From: a virus
Strand: one strand, 5' to 3'
Virus record (IMG/VR): IMGVR_UViG_3300035182_001043
Span: 1 to 38,924 of that record
DNA length: 38,924 bases
A model generated the notes under the pieces. The model searched no databases. It had not been told where the DNA came from and saw only the letters and a list, made by a program, of their open reading frames with translations. Every line of letters starts with the position of its first letter. Positions within the stretch are counted from its first letter, which is position 1. This document shows positions 12,101 through 16,706 of the stretch, in pieces. A program made the position numbers and the translations under genes.

Positions 12101-12300
12101 AAAATAAAGTGTATATTAGAAAAGAATTAGAAGATGGTACATTAAGAGTGTCTACCTTTGATAAAAAAAATTATTATGTACTTTCAGATAATAGAATAAT
12201 TGATTCTGGAAAAACTGTAGGTGATGAAACAGTATCTGATCCTTTAACTAAACAAAGAATATTAGACGCAGCTTCACTTTATAAAAAATCTTGTCCTTAA
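1..12300 (+). CDS. Giant virion RNA polymerase polyprotein with effector modules and SF1B helicase (5' partial)
   Basis: The frame is open from base 1, so the true start lies upstream; 4,099 codons plus TAA are visible. Domain order by window codon: crAss-type two-barrel RNA polymerase (1-2044), DUF4326-like (2052-2188), AlkB-like (2196-2513), A1S_2505-type macro-like (2521-2668), NADAR (2676-2817), an unnamed recurrent phage domain (2825-2977), an orphan (2985-3173), a pre-helicase region, and an SF1B helicase with a small C-terminal tail (3181-4099). The heptapeptide TQSSTSV lies at each of the seven junctions. Crassvirales polymerases of this family (phi14:2 gp66) are packaged, ejected and transcribe early genes; that role is inferred here from homology. 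The fused modules suggest that other enzymes enter the cell with the polymerase. Whether the protein is cleaved at the joints is unknown. There is no frameshift, internal stop or intein. The next gene starts 11 nt downstream. Very sure of one reading frame and of the RNAP and helicase ends. Confidence 0.95.
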   Translation, partial: HSTFDLIKQKHIEINEEESETEGDTTGTEVVEETERFSDKKVGEKSLLQLAEKETLYILKSLFKIVDGKEVEGSLGFPELVDFSKIWNTVTKVIGGEKDPVKMYLKLQAAIPFYPELGQLVNKKFPDPRNIKTLQEFNIKAAFWQDFKKPLIRYVQLTVGIDEETDDYKSEVTDASIEFKNIINSFKSAFNSSAETKYISKGANNKSTLKLDVLMKAFPDATSIGLPAQQIEFINALGVGLQDLISIKNELTGKSRDYGIPYIHQIAKEVYTLSKDPKLTNDKQKEFIKKFIDNPIDALYGKIPAGIHENTNSQKSVIQKLARLQNKFGNNYASFSVLNAEKKLVNEFTEDSTVTMIVDAINNVEKGRDLWTKPEYSYMSYLNPLINGFTEQSQLLKSIFKVEENTWDRKKDGRLDLVMVSGTQIVNVDGANTTSLDIHGKYIQELNMMLKSGFQEFMRHASKSASFGMKSTKIKNLYVDIDQFKPGGDADQYAVDNIFLGYIQAELIRIQKIRANKEEYKKYVGYNREIKSADGETVLGMAGEFFTAFDNILTKDTKEEIIKKVKNGKLLDYLESDPKLKEDITEQVIAYFERQSKDNKKDFQKSKWIDPALTNSLKKFELSTDDEETMLIKAHTMNAWIHNFETASLIYGDVVQYNHAKQELHKRNPGSTSGGRGFMTDQYTQNFLNSDLIKNTSYGAKLAAMDDFGSDYTPFNYSRTYNTAIMQEVKRSSVYIKNIEKGLREDYKNRGLSQSEIDYRLKKELKPYKEMEEGDGQGYITIDAYRLLRLAEKNWSSEQEDLFQKVISGKEISTEDITQIFPVYKLQNFGHLANTSLPVNAMHKFALMPLIPSLIAGSDLESLHHQMMKSNIQYATFQSGSKVGSITSQVDKNGKAVADQIYDDNGTQKTLKSDIAFTKNTIYLAYLKNVTAVPIKLKGKTVFSTQLRALILEGLYENGKLVNKAYTPFVKAYEDAVDSYTEILKTELLNEIGYEYKDGKYVSGDLTKFMDVVQRELTRKDLPEHLIDYIQVGSNNVLTKDLSLHMLSGDIEKMITSLVEKRIVKQKVKGEALVQVASSMTNGLWDLGFKFEKAQVAEIEKYLGTNNLPFYNPESIDLNVKYKDYTKEKLTEVFKRNKNILEDQAKYYTDRNAYNLKVETDYLEAVLAGKKPKVTSVPGNTSAMKVAIALQGDFKNLLKLKDLDGVEIGTRKRLNELIKDDEWLNKDNNRKSVTLSAVRIPVQGMNSMEFMEVYEFLDPAAGSIIIPPSEIVAKSGADYDVDKLTTFMPNIDADGNYVTSNISEETLKKLIANAESKGDKAEVVKLIALQKKAIENRLIDSIRGILQLPDNYATLVRPNETYLMKDIADDLVDSLPEYGRYKTISPTNVFEVGYNLAKHDYNMTGKDVLGIIALENKLHPLYTALGAALPKTYYGSVKNPKTKKYEDDTSIIYEMRLLLDHNETEDGRISLSGINSVDGQDKIADLFSHLMNGSVDVEKDAWIFFIQANKELIPMLLNLLKAGVPKRDAVYFISQPLVKEYANQQRLYDGVYANLTGKETLSDENKKYNALLDVLKQTDISESIYKANRTRLSNAIKSYNKEAKVSVKLSGVTKPYNTTLKSLIADIKADKVKINDIELINSSETGPLFKSIIADPNNEFYHPMSTPNYKDVVLAATEGMDKFTTADLKETMTNNDTTSPKAIAIFLHYVEYEKQIKDMSDLKRQSNPDTATSKTIQEIMQRKIGLDILSESSKIDQNLVNKLRKESILGSFFDNVITQDLVEPIFPLTNDKRVSAYLLNYIKNNNIPLKFGEGADGITNFITSFKQAMVNYIYQNRLNEIITTKEPFPGVPELFSTLNHQAYVTRFMSMISENSHLKELYSVLEQITDVPVNIFNSKNFSIKDQVFDAKTKKLTIKGQISVLTLNNKPVVKGALSDSYHQNLIDLADENVIKVKDPVKNKKISDMFKILPLISILQNGVGNTKYGLSYVLPDTTYFEIVEPASREFIANKMTTSTFDKIAAMMIANDPNVNNYIDDSIINKPTTQSSTSVNSNDIYSQLENKNVVISNIKTKDGKYDRDANIKEAKANNRVYTMEVVSDVNSFSNPWASFNRTGTIKTNTTKEAVINYIDWLTTDKFKDVKPKRKAFILDVLKSGKLKGRQLQYYAELGEPSHATALDYLINKYDWNTQSSTSVEKVIYNNNGLTIIENGLSEDFAKSIVPDLVKQIESQSYKQTKSASSYDFGTRWTRMSDNLSKDIKLSFVTGMQLSGYEITKEKLDRWVTGETGAKLGLPPYGYNTLDQYGEPLRSIPSSVIIAASNATGIDLSTYQASYNSVYDNNDQGNLIFHQDNTEQISDAPIVTLSLGLPMRFIAFELKNESDYSLNNQFIADPTIPTASTALKNKFINPYGDSFILSDRTVLVFDGKNRNVGHKIQFDPTLKGTMPDYLPEINVNKAFTGLNQEDRYVKTKDYRTVLTLRKIKDDGIAIKKFDKNTQELIYKNGVYSIISKSSTQSSTSVEREYTPENITTLKSNEVFVFGSNNRGVHGLGAAKNAVTNFGATYGQASGQQGKSFAVITKMYQNNKLTKYNELTDENKVLMDKMTIKDLNDLRLAAIENPNKKYYVTEIGTKLAGRSVEQMKDLFTRMNNKFGIPDNIILPQVFEVRTTQSSTSVNIYSTDDNGFKKLSNLLNGPVKATLNGKERTFKTIEHLYQVKKALFAGDTETANKIFAATTGFDAQKLSKTIKNLDSAAWDEISSQELESAMRLGFEQNQSAKDLLLSTGTANLTHKARFNLGKWETVFPEILMKIREELKSTQSSTSVNPLVEAGVKSTDMYGNAAKDIQMADESTQFIGFGTIMKEGNVSSTDKYAKAWGNKANTGMYTSGDTIMVSGSGNFGRGGVDKTEEANTIKKTLTEKYKPLLDKAIVAGASFRIGNQYSKGNLSDQLVADYLQKKGYIEEKLNGYSRWTSPIKPTQSSTSVEANVNNEYTFNSAGVLEYKNKELDALFLKLRDDYKIPSIPKTKEETRLFRLKNALLLTKNADTNDYIKIPDLSDIFTNTEAFNLYKQYLNNIDNSRDLFIERFKNDSLFNQEIEFRPGEIKKGYEFIPKTTKALIEQPSILFLELFKNAGLKPGTDAHRAKLLDLKQFIDSKTTVLLNNAIKLELGIITTQSSTIVKEGVQELFDSNPELANQVYEALGFENNVSFPNEKEVNNTLSKINEKHNLGNIKDLDGEPIYNFEDTILQNGLNNLTTNQWGHGATRTPYGKEGVERLENILLKKDEFTGDFGPIAGTELSKTNKYANTWESGRFIITRNDDNFYNKDGSLNTDGIEIILNTSFEPYGNYLAAKYSNVIFKDAFGNIIKPLSKITPQQKQQALQAYSQYLDTTNNPSIEGFKEFVTTKSVIEAPVVNIETVIKKREPVSFNNTFTFSDGVEIKTGIIRLNDQQKTALQLAVDAINNKNTKFVLKGYAGTGKSTIAKFIQLYVNTKHRGMKEIVYAAPTHKASINLLVQLIRGGVTKKPITTAKLLNKRKIDGVFKPGPKHAVPYNGILIIDESSMIDNSDYKDIYELAQNNNTTVIFMGDPAQLPPVGNSSLSPALTYTKDNEGYELTEIMRQKEDNPVLKIITDIRNNMLDIKENFNFDTEINSEGEGVNFMKNKTDFNNKILDTFTSEEYKKNPSHAKIIAYSNVAVALYNQQVFSSMNIDEPYGVGSTLMGYEQSSADSIINNGQDYTVISNEYQESKDTLLYNEYIKDTQHTIQGKLSGWNIEVKRVFNESDTELIKKHSPQLLKPEKVFIINPRDPNNLNILMQFLAVKKAINDNTISWKYRADASSELDSLFSKYQFPDDVLLFENQPTTMSILKKENPELFKIEADGTSKYEKLNIKAFFSKNIDYGYAVTAHKAQGSTYDNVFVDYENMDNPANDKIINYNGKPYGNERNMLKYVGLSRTSKMNYVYTNKASDVSNVAPIVKQLQEEVPDGQTGEVIVKKPEPEERNIKVDNYTFTLKPDGKIYYGNGNELTDQTIKNKVYIRKELEDGTLRVSTFDKKNYYVLSDNRIIDSGKTVGDETVSDPLTKQRILDAASLYKKSCP
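6133..6153 (+). repeat. Module joint 1 (TQSSTSV)
   Basis: First of seven copies of the 21-bp in-frame joint; ACC is used for the first Thr instead of ACT. The remaining 18 nt are CAATCATCTACTAGTGTT, as in copies 2-6. It separates the RNA polymerase from the DUF4326-like module. Confidence 0.95.
6154..6564 (+). other. Module 1: DUF4326-like domain
   Basis: 137 residues between joints 1 and 2. The pattern NPWASFNRTGTI, then a helix, then LKGRQLQYYAELGEPSHA and LIN resembles DUF4326 (N-P-[FW] near the start; L-x-G-K-x-L-x-Y-Y...SHA...L). That family is often encoded in phages next to NADAR/macro-type nucleotide or ADP-ribose proteins and has no settled enzymatic role that I know of. The family assignment is by motif memory. 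Confidence 0.6.
6565..6585 (+). repeat. Module joint 2 (TQSSTSV)
   Basis: Exact consensus copy of the 21-bp joint, in frame; flanks are Trp-Asn before and Glu after. It separates the DUF4326-like and AlkB-like modules. Confidence 0.95.
6586..7539 (+). other. Module 2: AlkB-like 2-oxoglutarate/Fe(II) dioxygenase
   Basis: 318 residues with the ordered AlkB signature. The iron ligands H-Q-D are at 7045-7053 within GNLIFHQDN, the distal His is at 7297-7299 (VGHKI), and the 2-oxoglutarate-binding Arg is near 7438-7440 in YRTVLTLRK. The preceding YNSVYDNNDQGNLI segment matches the conserved N-x-Y strand before HxD in AlkB proteins. Known members reverse N-alkyl damage in DNA or RNA; the substrate here is unknown. 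The usual family size is about 200 aa, so roughly 100 residues at the N-terminal side (including KLGLPPYGYNTLDQYGE) and the 60-residue C-terminal tail are extra. Confidence 0.8.
7540..7560 (+). repeat. Module joint 3 (TQSSTSV)
   Basis: Exact consensus copy of the 21-bp joint, in frame, preceded by Ser-Ser and followed by Glu. It separates the AlkB-like and macro-like modules. Confidence 0.95.
7561..8004 (+). other. Module 3: A1S_2505-type phage macro-like domain
   Basis: 148 residues. The opening NEVFVFGSNNRGVHGLGAA, followed by FGATYGQASGQQGKSFAV, is characteristic of a phage/bacterial family I remember as A1S_2505-like, which appears related to macrodomains (a strand, then G-S-N, then a glycine-rich loop with G-x-G-A-A). 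The C-terminal part (YYVTEIGTKLAG...IILPQVFEV) also matches. Macro-type folds bind or hydrolyse ADP-ribose derivatives; catalytic activity here is inference. Confidence 0.7.
8005..8025 (+). repeat. Module joint 4 (TQSSTSV)
   Basis: Exact consensus copy of the 21-bp joint, in frame, preceded by Arg-Thr and followed by Asn. It separates the macro-like module and the NADAR module. Confidence 0.95.
8026..8451 (+). other. Module 4: NADAR (YbiA-like) domain
   Basis: 142 residues with the NADAR layout: LSNLLNGPVKATLNG, then RTFKTIEHLYQVKKALF (E-H-L-Y-Q core), a helical middle with W, LGFEQN, LLSTGTANL and the terminal LGKWE. NADAR proteins act on ADP-ribose conjugates; some remove ADP-ribose from guanine in DNA and protect against DarT-like toxins, and YbiA acts on riboflavin intermediates. 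Placement next to a macro-like module favours ADP-ribose chemistry. The substrate is not determinable from sequence. Confidence 0.85.
8452..8472 (+). repeat. Module joint 5 (TQSSTSV)
   Basis: Exact consensus copy of the 21-bp joint, in frame, preceded by Lys-Ser and followed by Asn. It separates the NADAR module from the unnamed phage module. Confidence 0.95.
8473..8931 (+). other. Module 5: recurrent phage domain with Rossmann-like look
   Basis: 153 residues. The segment FIGFGTI...SSTDKYAKAWG, then ANTGMYTSGDTIMVSGSG, with a later AIVAGASFRIGN and a terminal YSRWTS, is a layout I recognise from many phage virion or methylase-associated proteins, but I have no family name. The alternating strands with G-rich turns suggest a small nucleotide-binding alpha/beta fold. 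Function unknown. Confidence 0.5.
8932..8952 (+). repeat. Module joint 6 (TQSSTSV)
   Basis: Exact consensus copy of the 21-bp joint, in frame, preceded by Lys-Pro and followed by Glu. It separates module 5 from the orphan module. Confidence 0.95.
8953..9519 (+). other. Module 6: orphan helical domain
   Basis: 189 residues, rich in Leu, Lys, Asp and Asn, predicted mostly helical by eye (ELDALFLKLRDDYKI, LFRLKNALLLTKNA, PSILFLELFKNAGL). No motif that I recognise. Being flanked by joints marks it as an independent module. Confidence 0.4.
9520..9540 (+). repeat. Module joint 7, variant (TQSSTIV)
   Basis: Last copy of the 21-bp joint, in frame. One base differs from consensus, AGT to ATT, changing the second-last residue from Ser to Ile; it is the only copy with an amino-acid change. 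It separates the orphan module from the helicase half. Confidence 0.95.
9541..12297 (+). other. Module 7: SF1B (Dda/RecD-like) DNA helicase with N-terminal extension
   Basis: The helicase core has Walker A GYAGTGKST (10420-10446), motif Ic-like AAPTHKAS, Walker B IIDESSM (about 10672-10692), motif III GDPAQLPP (10762-10785), EIMRQ, motif V AVTAHKAQGSTYDNV (about 11713-11757) and motif VI YVGLSRTS (11851-11874). This is the Dda/RecD2/Pif1-type 5'-3' helicase pattern. The N-terminal 250 residues contain TNQWGHGATRTPYG, TELSKTNKYANTW and IEIILN, vaguely like an ADP-ribosyltransferase layout, then PQQKQQALQAYSQYL. After the helicase is a charged linker (KPEPEE) and about 100 residues of short beta strands. 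A helicase fused to a virion polymerase could help DNA entry or promoter melting; that is inference. Confidence 0.85.
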
Positions 12301-12311
12301 TAAATAATATT

Positions 12312-13082
12312 ATGCCTTGTAAAACACAAATTAAAATAGATTTAAATAAAGAAATTGATAAAAAATTAGGTGGGTATAGAGATACTACACATAGTGACTT
12401 TATGGCTAAAGAATTTTTAACAAATATTAATAATAAATATCCTAATTTAGCTAGCATAAGTGTTTTTGATAAAGATAGAGTTGTAATAAATATTTCTGAA
12501 AAAGTTTTTAATAGTATTGTTGATGAAAAATATGATGCTCAATTAAAAATAGAAGAAGAGTTAGCAATAATGTCTGGTGAAGTAGATTTTGATGAAAAAG
12601 ATACTAGTTTTTATAATGGTGATGAAGCTCTATTTGATCAAGAAAACAAGGAAGATATCTTTATACCAGAAGTAGAAGATATTGCAGAGGTTGAAGAAGA
12701 ATATCCTATTCAAACTGAGTATAAAAAAGAACTTGAAAAAACTGGTAAAAAACCAACATCAGTTATAATTGGTGGTTCAAAAGCTATTTTAAATAATATT
12801 ACTGGTACATATGATATAACAGATTTATCAGGTAAAATAATATTATTAAAAAATATTAACCTAGATACTATGGAATTAGTAGAAGAACCAGTATCTTTAA
12901 AGCCATATGATCAAAAAGCATTTAATTCTTTTGTAAATGATACTATGTTAAATTTATTTACAGAAGAACAACTTGCTTATAAAGGTATTGACATTACTGA
13001 TATATTTGATGAGTTAGAAGTAATTACTACTGAATCTCAATTAGTCAAAATAATGGTTAAAGTACTTAAAAATTTGTGTTAA
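12312..13082 (+). CDS. Acidic late protein of unknown function
   Basis: 256 residues from the ATG at 12312, 11 nt after the polyprotein stop. An in-frame TTG at 12291 would overlap the polyprotein and is less likely. The sequence opens MPCKTQIKIDLNKEID. Its middle (about residues 85-140) is very acidic, with runs such as EVEDIAEVEEEY, and the C-terminal third looks alpha/beta. No family recognised. The position between the polymerase polyprotein and the large cargo protein, all co-directional, suggests a virion or cargo-assembly partner; acidic proteins there might act as chaperones, which is speculation. Confidence 0.85.
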   Translation: MPCKTQIKIDLNKEIDKKLGGYRDTTHSDFMAKEFLTNINNKYPNLASISVFDKDRVVINISEKVFNSIVDEKYDAQLKIEEELAIMSGEVDFDEKDTSFYNGDEALFDQENKEDIFIPEVEDIAEVEEEYPIQTEYKKELEKTGKKPTSVIIGGSKAILNNITGTYDITDLSGKIILLKNINLDTMELVEEPVSLKPYDQKAFNSFVNDTMLNLFTEEQLAYKGIDITDIFDELEVITTESQLVKIMVKVLKNLC

Positions 13083-13100
13083 TTAAAAATTCTAAACAAT

Positions 13101-16100
13101 ATGTATTGCCCAATTAAAACCAGTAAGGAGTATGTAAAAATACTTAATGAAGTAAATGGTAATGATACTAGAGCTGAAGAAGAATGGATTAGACAAGGTT
13201 TTGATTTAAATAAAGATTTAAATTATATACCTGATGCTGAATTAGAAAAAACACCTGAAGTAAAGAAAGATGATATAACTACTATGGTGGATAAAATTTG
13301 GGTGCATTTAGAAAAACAATTAAAAATAATTCAAGGTCAAAAGTTAATTAATCAAACAGAAAAAGAAGAAAGACAAAAAAAATTAATTGATGAATTTAGA
13401 CATCTAGAAGGTATTAATTCTATTAACATGTTTGTTAAAGACAGTTATAAAGAAGCTAAAGATATTGAAAAATTAATGAAAGCTGTTATTAATAAAAAAG
13501 ATGATGGTACAGAAGATTTTAAAAAAAATAGGATTATAGAACTTACTAAATTAAATTCTTTTGCTAATAGTTATAATATTCTTGATGAAATTTCTAAAGC
13601 TGATATATATAGTTTTTTTACTGCAAAAGAAGGAGAAGAAGAAATTTCTGAAGAAGATAATAAGACTATAAGAGAAATGTTAACAGATGCAATTTCAATA
13701 AGAAAAGCAGTTAAAGAACAATATATAAAATTAGGTATACCTTTAATGGCTTCATTTTTACTTAATTATAAATCATTAAATCTAGATGAAGCAATTAATA
13801 AAGAATTAATAGAAATAGAAAAAAAATTAAAAGCTGAAAAAACATCTGCAAATCCTAATGATAAAAGAATTAAAGCTTTAACAGAAAGAATTGCTAAATT
13901 TCAATCTTTTACACAGACTCAAGAGTCAATGGAAGAGTTATTAAAATTTTCATCTAGAGATGAAGGTTCAATGGAGTTTTGGTTTGGCCCATTAATAACT
14001 AATGAAGATGCTTCATTAGGGTTATTTGCAAAAGCTGTTAAAACAGAATTTGAAGGAGCAAGACAATTAGATATAGCTATAGCAAAACTTGCAGGTAAAG
14101 CTTTTTTAAAATATAAAGATAGTCAATCAGAAAGCAGAGATACTCCAGCTAAGTTCAATGAAGGTTTATATGAAGTATTAATATCCCATGGTACAAATAA
14201 TAATGGAGAGCCAACTACTATTAAAAGAATGGCTTTTGTACAAAAATATGATATTAATAAATATAGAGAAGCAGAAACTAAATTATATAAAGCTACTAAA
14301 TTAGGACCTAATCCAACTGATGCAGAAATAATAGCAAAATCTAATTTTGAAGCAAATAAATCTACTATATTAAGAGACTGGTATGCTAAAAATGCACAAA
14401 AGAAAAGTGATGAAGAAATTGATAAAATTCTTCTTGAAAAAAATAAATTAGTAAATGGTGGTATTTGGACTAAAGCTGATTATGATAAGTGGCATAAATC
14501 TGTTTTGCAGATTAAAAAAGATGGTACTAAGATTTATATGAAAGAATTTAGTGAGCCAGCTGATATATATCTTAATAAAAATTGGGAAGCACTATATGAT
14601 AAAAATGATAAACCTAAAAATGCTAAAGGGGAATATCATTCATTTTTATTAAATCTATATCTTGATGCTCAAGAAAAAGTACCTGATGCTCAAAAAACAG
14701 GTTATGTTTTACCATCAATACATAAACGTAGTATAGAAAGAAGTAGTATTAAAAGTGTTATAACAGATAAATTTAAAGATGTGACATCTATAAGAGGAGA
14801 TGAAACTGATTTTAATTTGTCAAATTTAGCTGATGAAGGTGCAAAGTTTATACCTGTATACTATACTCAAGATATGGATGCTGATGAAGTAAGTTTAGAT
14901 TTAATAAGAAGTGTAGAACTTTATTCTCAAATGGCAAATAAATATGAAGCAGTAAATAATATTTCAGCAGAAACATCAATGTTTAAAGCTATAATAGGAG
15001 ATAGAGAAGTTGCTGAAACTAATTCTAAAGGTGTTGCTGTATTAGATGCTCATGCAAATAAACTTGGTATTAAAGTTAATATTAAAAAACAAGGTGAAGC
15101 AAATGCTAAAAAACATGTTGATGCATTTATAAACATGAATCTTTATAATGAAATGCAAAATGCTGAGATACTTGGAGATTATTCTATGGGTAAGTTAACG
15201 AATCTTGCTTTAAGTTATTCTGCTATAACAAGTATTGCTGCAGATTTACTTAAAGGTATGGCAAATAATTTACAAGGTAATATTCAATTAATTATTGAAG
15301 CTAACTCATCTGAATTTTTTAGCAAAAAAGATTTAAGAAAAGGTAAATTGTATTATGCAAAAAACTTAACCTCATTTCTTTCTGATTTTGGTAAACCAAC
15401 AGCTGAATCACTAGTAGGTAATCTTGTAAATCATTATGATGCAATGCAAGGTAACTATAAAGATCAGTATGGTAAAAATGTTTCAGGTAGTGTATTTGCT
15501 AAGTTAATGAGAACTGATACATTATTCTTTAATCAGCACTTTGGTGAGCATGAGATACAAGTATCTGCAATGTTTGCATTAATGGAAGCAACTAAAGTTA
15601 CTGATACTAATACTGGGGAAATAATTTCTCTTTTAGAAGCATATACTAAATATGGTCTTGAAGAAATTGAAAAAAATACAGATTTTACTAATAAAAAGAA
15701 ACTTGATTTACAAGATAGAATACATGCAATAAGTAAAAAATTACACGGGGTTTATAATGATTTTGATAAAGGTACTGCACAAAGATATTCAGTAGGTAGA
15801 TTAGCTATCATGTATAGAAAACATCTTATACCAGGTTATAAAAGAAGATGGGGAAGACTTAAAGTAGATCAAGAACTTGGTGCTGTAACTGAAGGTTATT
15901 ATATAACTTTTTATCATACAATGTTAAAAGATTTGGCTAAGCTAAAACTTAACATGATGCAGAACTGGTCAACATATACACCTTTTGAAAAAGCACAAAT
16001 TAAAAGAGTAATGGCTGAAACAGTAATTATACTTGGAACAACTGTATTTATAATGTTATTAATGCATGCATTTGGTGATGATGATGATGAGAAAAAAGGA

Positions 16101-16418
16101 TATGCATATAACTTTATGCTATATGAATTATCTAGAATGCAATCCGAGACTTCATCATACATATCTCCTCCAGATGCTTATCGTACTGTTAAATCTCCAT
16201 CAGCTATGGTTAGTACAGTAGAAAGAATGACAAAATTTGTTAATCAATTTTTATTTACATGGAGTCCTGAAAAATTAAGTTATCAAAGAAAAGAAGGTGT
16301 GTGGAATAAAGGTGATAATAAATCTTGGGCATACTTTCTTAAACTAATAGGTTTTTCTGGATATAACTTTACTCCAGAAGCAGCAGTTAAATCATTTAAA
16401 GCTACATTATTAAAATAA
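13101..16418 (+). CDS. Large putative ejected cargo/virion protein with C-terminal membrane segment
   Basis: 1105 residues beginning MYCPIKTSKEYVKILNEVNG, 18 nt after the previous stop. It is mostly helical and Lys/Glu rich, with coiled-coil-like stretches near residues 70-100 and 230-280. A single hydrophobic segment lies at about residues 974-991 (TVIILGTTVFIMLLMHAF), followed at once by the acidic run GDDDDEKK. No enzymatic motif seen. Crassvirales have several 1,000-2,500-residue proteins next to the polymerase that are stored in the capsid or muzzle and ejected (gp45, gp47 and gp49 in crAss001, as I recall). Its size, place and strand fit that class. The membrane segment might insert in the host envelope. 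A tail or portal component is less likely. Function inferred from context. Confidence 0.9.
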   Translation: MYCPIKTSKEYVKILNEVNGNDTRAEEEWIRQGFDLNKDLNYIPDAELEKTPEVKKDDITTMVDKIWVHLEKQLKIIQGQKLINQTEKEERQKKLIDEFRHLEGINSINMFVKDSYKEAKDIEKLMKAVINKKDDGTEDFKKNRIIELTKLNSFANSYNILDEISKADIYSFFTAKEGEEEISEEDNKTIREMLTDAISIRKAVKEQYIKLGIPLMASFLLNYKSLNLDEAINKELIEIEKKLKAEKTSANPNDKRIKALTERIAKFQSFTQTQESMEELLKFSSRDEGSMEFWFGPLITNEDASLGLFAKAVKTEFEGARQLDIAIAKLAGKAFLKYKDSQSESRDTPAKFNEGLYEVLISHGTNNNGEPTTIKRMAFVQKYDINKYREAETKLYKATKLGPNPTDAEIIAKSNFEANKSTILRDWYAKNAQKKSDEEIDKILLEKNKLVNGGIWTKADYDKWHKSVLQIKKDGTKIYMKEFSEPADIYLNKNWEALYDKNDKPKNAKGEYHSFLLNLYLDAQEKVPDAQKTGYVLPSIHKRSIERSSIKSVITDKFKDVTSIRGDETDFNLSNLADEGAKFIPVYYTQDMDADEVSLDLIRSVELYSQMANKYEAVNNISAETSMFKAIIGDREVAETNSKGVAVLDAHANKLGIKVNIKKQGEANAKKHVDAFINMNLYNEMQNAEILGDYSMGKLTNLALSYSAITSIAADLLKGMANNLQGNIQLIIEANSSEFFSKKDLRKGKLYYAKNLTSFLSDFGKPTAESLVGNLVNHYDAMQGNYKDQYGKNVSGSVFAKLMRTDTLFFNQHFGEHEIQVSAMFALMEATKVTDTNTGEIISLLEAYTKYGLEEIEKNTDFTNKKKLDLQDRIHAISKKLHGVYNDFDKGTAQRYSVGRLAIMYRKHLIPGYKRRWGRLKVDQELGAVTEGYYITFYHTMLKDLAKLKLNMMQNWSTYTPFEKAQIKRVMAETVIILGTTVFIMLLMHAFGDDDDEKKGYAYNFMLYELSRMQSETSSYISPPDAYRTVKSPSAMVSTVERMTKFVNQFLFTWSPEKLSYQRKEGVWNKGDNKSWAYFLKLIGFSGYNFTPEAAVKSFKATLLK

Positions 16419-16425
16419 ACTAACA

Positions 16426-16560
16426 ATGGCTAATAAAACAACAGGAAGTGCAGGTGCTTCAATAAAAGTATCAAGACCAGGTGTACACTCTAAGAATGGT
16501 ACATCTAAGCTTAAAAAATCAAAGCTCTATAAGAAAGGTTATCGGGGGCAGGGCAAGTAA
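16426..16560 (+). CDS. Small basic phage protein (VSRPGVHSKN family look)
   Basis: 44 residues from the ATG 7 nt after the cargo gene stop. It contains IKVSRPGVHSKN, then a Lys/Ser/Gly-rich tail ending YRGQGK. I recognise this layout, S/A-R-P-G-V-H followed by basic repeats and Y-R-G-Q-G, from small proteins in crAss-like and other Bacteroidota phages; no function is known to me. Strong positive charge (more than ten Lys/Arg in 44) suggests nucleic-acid or capsid-interior binding. It is the last gene of the + strand block before the hairpins. An overlapping longer frame at 16481-16669 runs through both hairpins and is not credible. Confidence 0.75.
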   Translation: MANKTTGSAGASIKVSRPGVHSKNGTSKLKKSKLYKKGYRGQGK

Positions 16561-16597
16561 GAAAAAAAAAAGGAGAGAGCCGTTGTGGCCCTCTCCT
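16561..16597. terminator. Hairpin with A/T tract between convergent blocks (bidirectional terminator)
   Basis: Arms 16571-16581 (AGGAGAGAGCC) and 16587-16597 (GGCCCTCTCCT) pair over 11 bp with one A-C mismatch around the loop GTTGT. On the - strand the stem is followed by ten T residues (A tract 16562-16571), an excellent intrinsic terminator for the leftward operon. On the + strand the tail is only moderately T-rich. Confidence 0.8.
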
Positions 16598-16620
16598 ATA
16601 AGTTTAAATTCTTATTATTT

Positions 16621-16676
16621 AAATATATCAAGTTTAAAAAGGAGATACATTACTGTACCTCCTAATTGATATATTT
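16621..16676. terminator. Second, nested hairpin between convergent blocks
   Basis: The inner stem pairs 16640-16649 (AGGAGATACA) with 16654-16663 (TGTACCTCCT), with one A-C mismatch and loop TTAC. The outer stem pairs 16621-16631 (AAATATATCAA) with 16666-16676 (TTGATATATTT) perfectly. On the - strand the inner stem is followed by five T. It lies just beyond the stop of the DUF932-like gene, so it is the first barrier for leftward transcription. On the + strand it is a backup for the late block. Confidence 0.65.
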
Positions 16677-16706
16677 GTTTAACTATACTCCCTTGGAGCA
16701 AGTGTT

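Noticed and set aside
12248-12457. Leftward ORF across the polyprotein stop
   Set aside because: Antisense to two good coding frames, with noise-like composition.
15914-16162. Leftward ORF opposite the cargo gene
   Set aside because: Antisense to the hydrophobic segment of the cargo protein; no support.
16481-16669. Rightward 62-codon ORF
   Set aside because: Runs through both hairpins and overlaps the better 44-aa gene in another frame.
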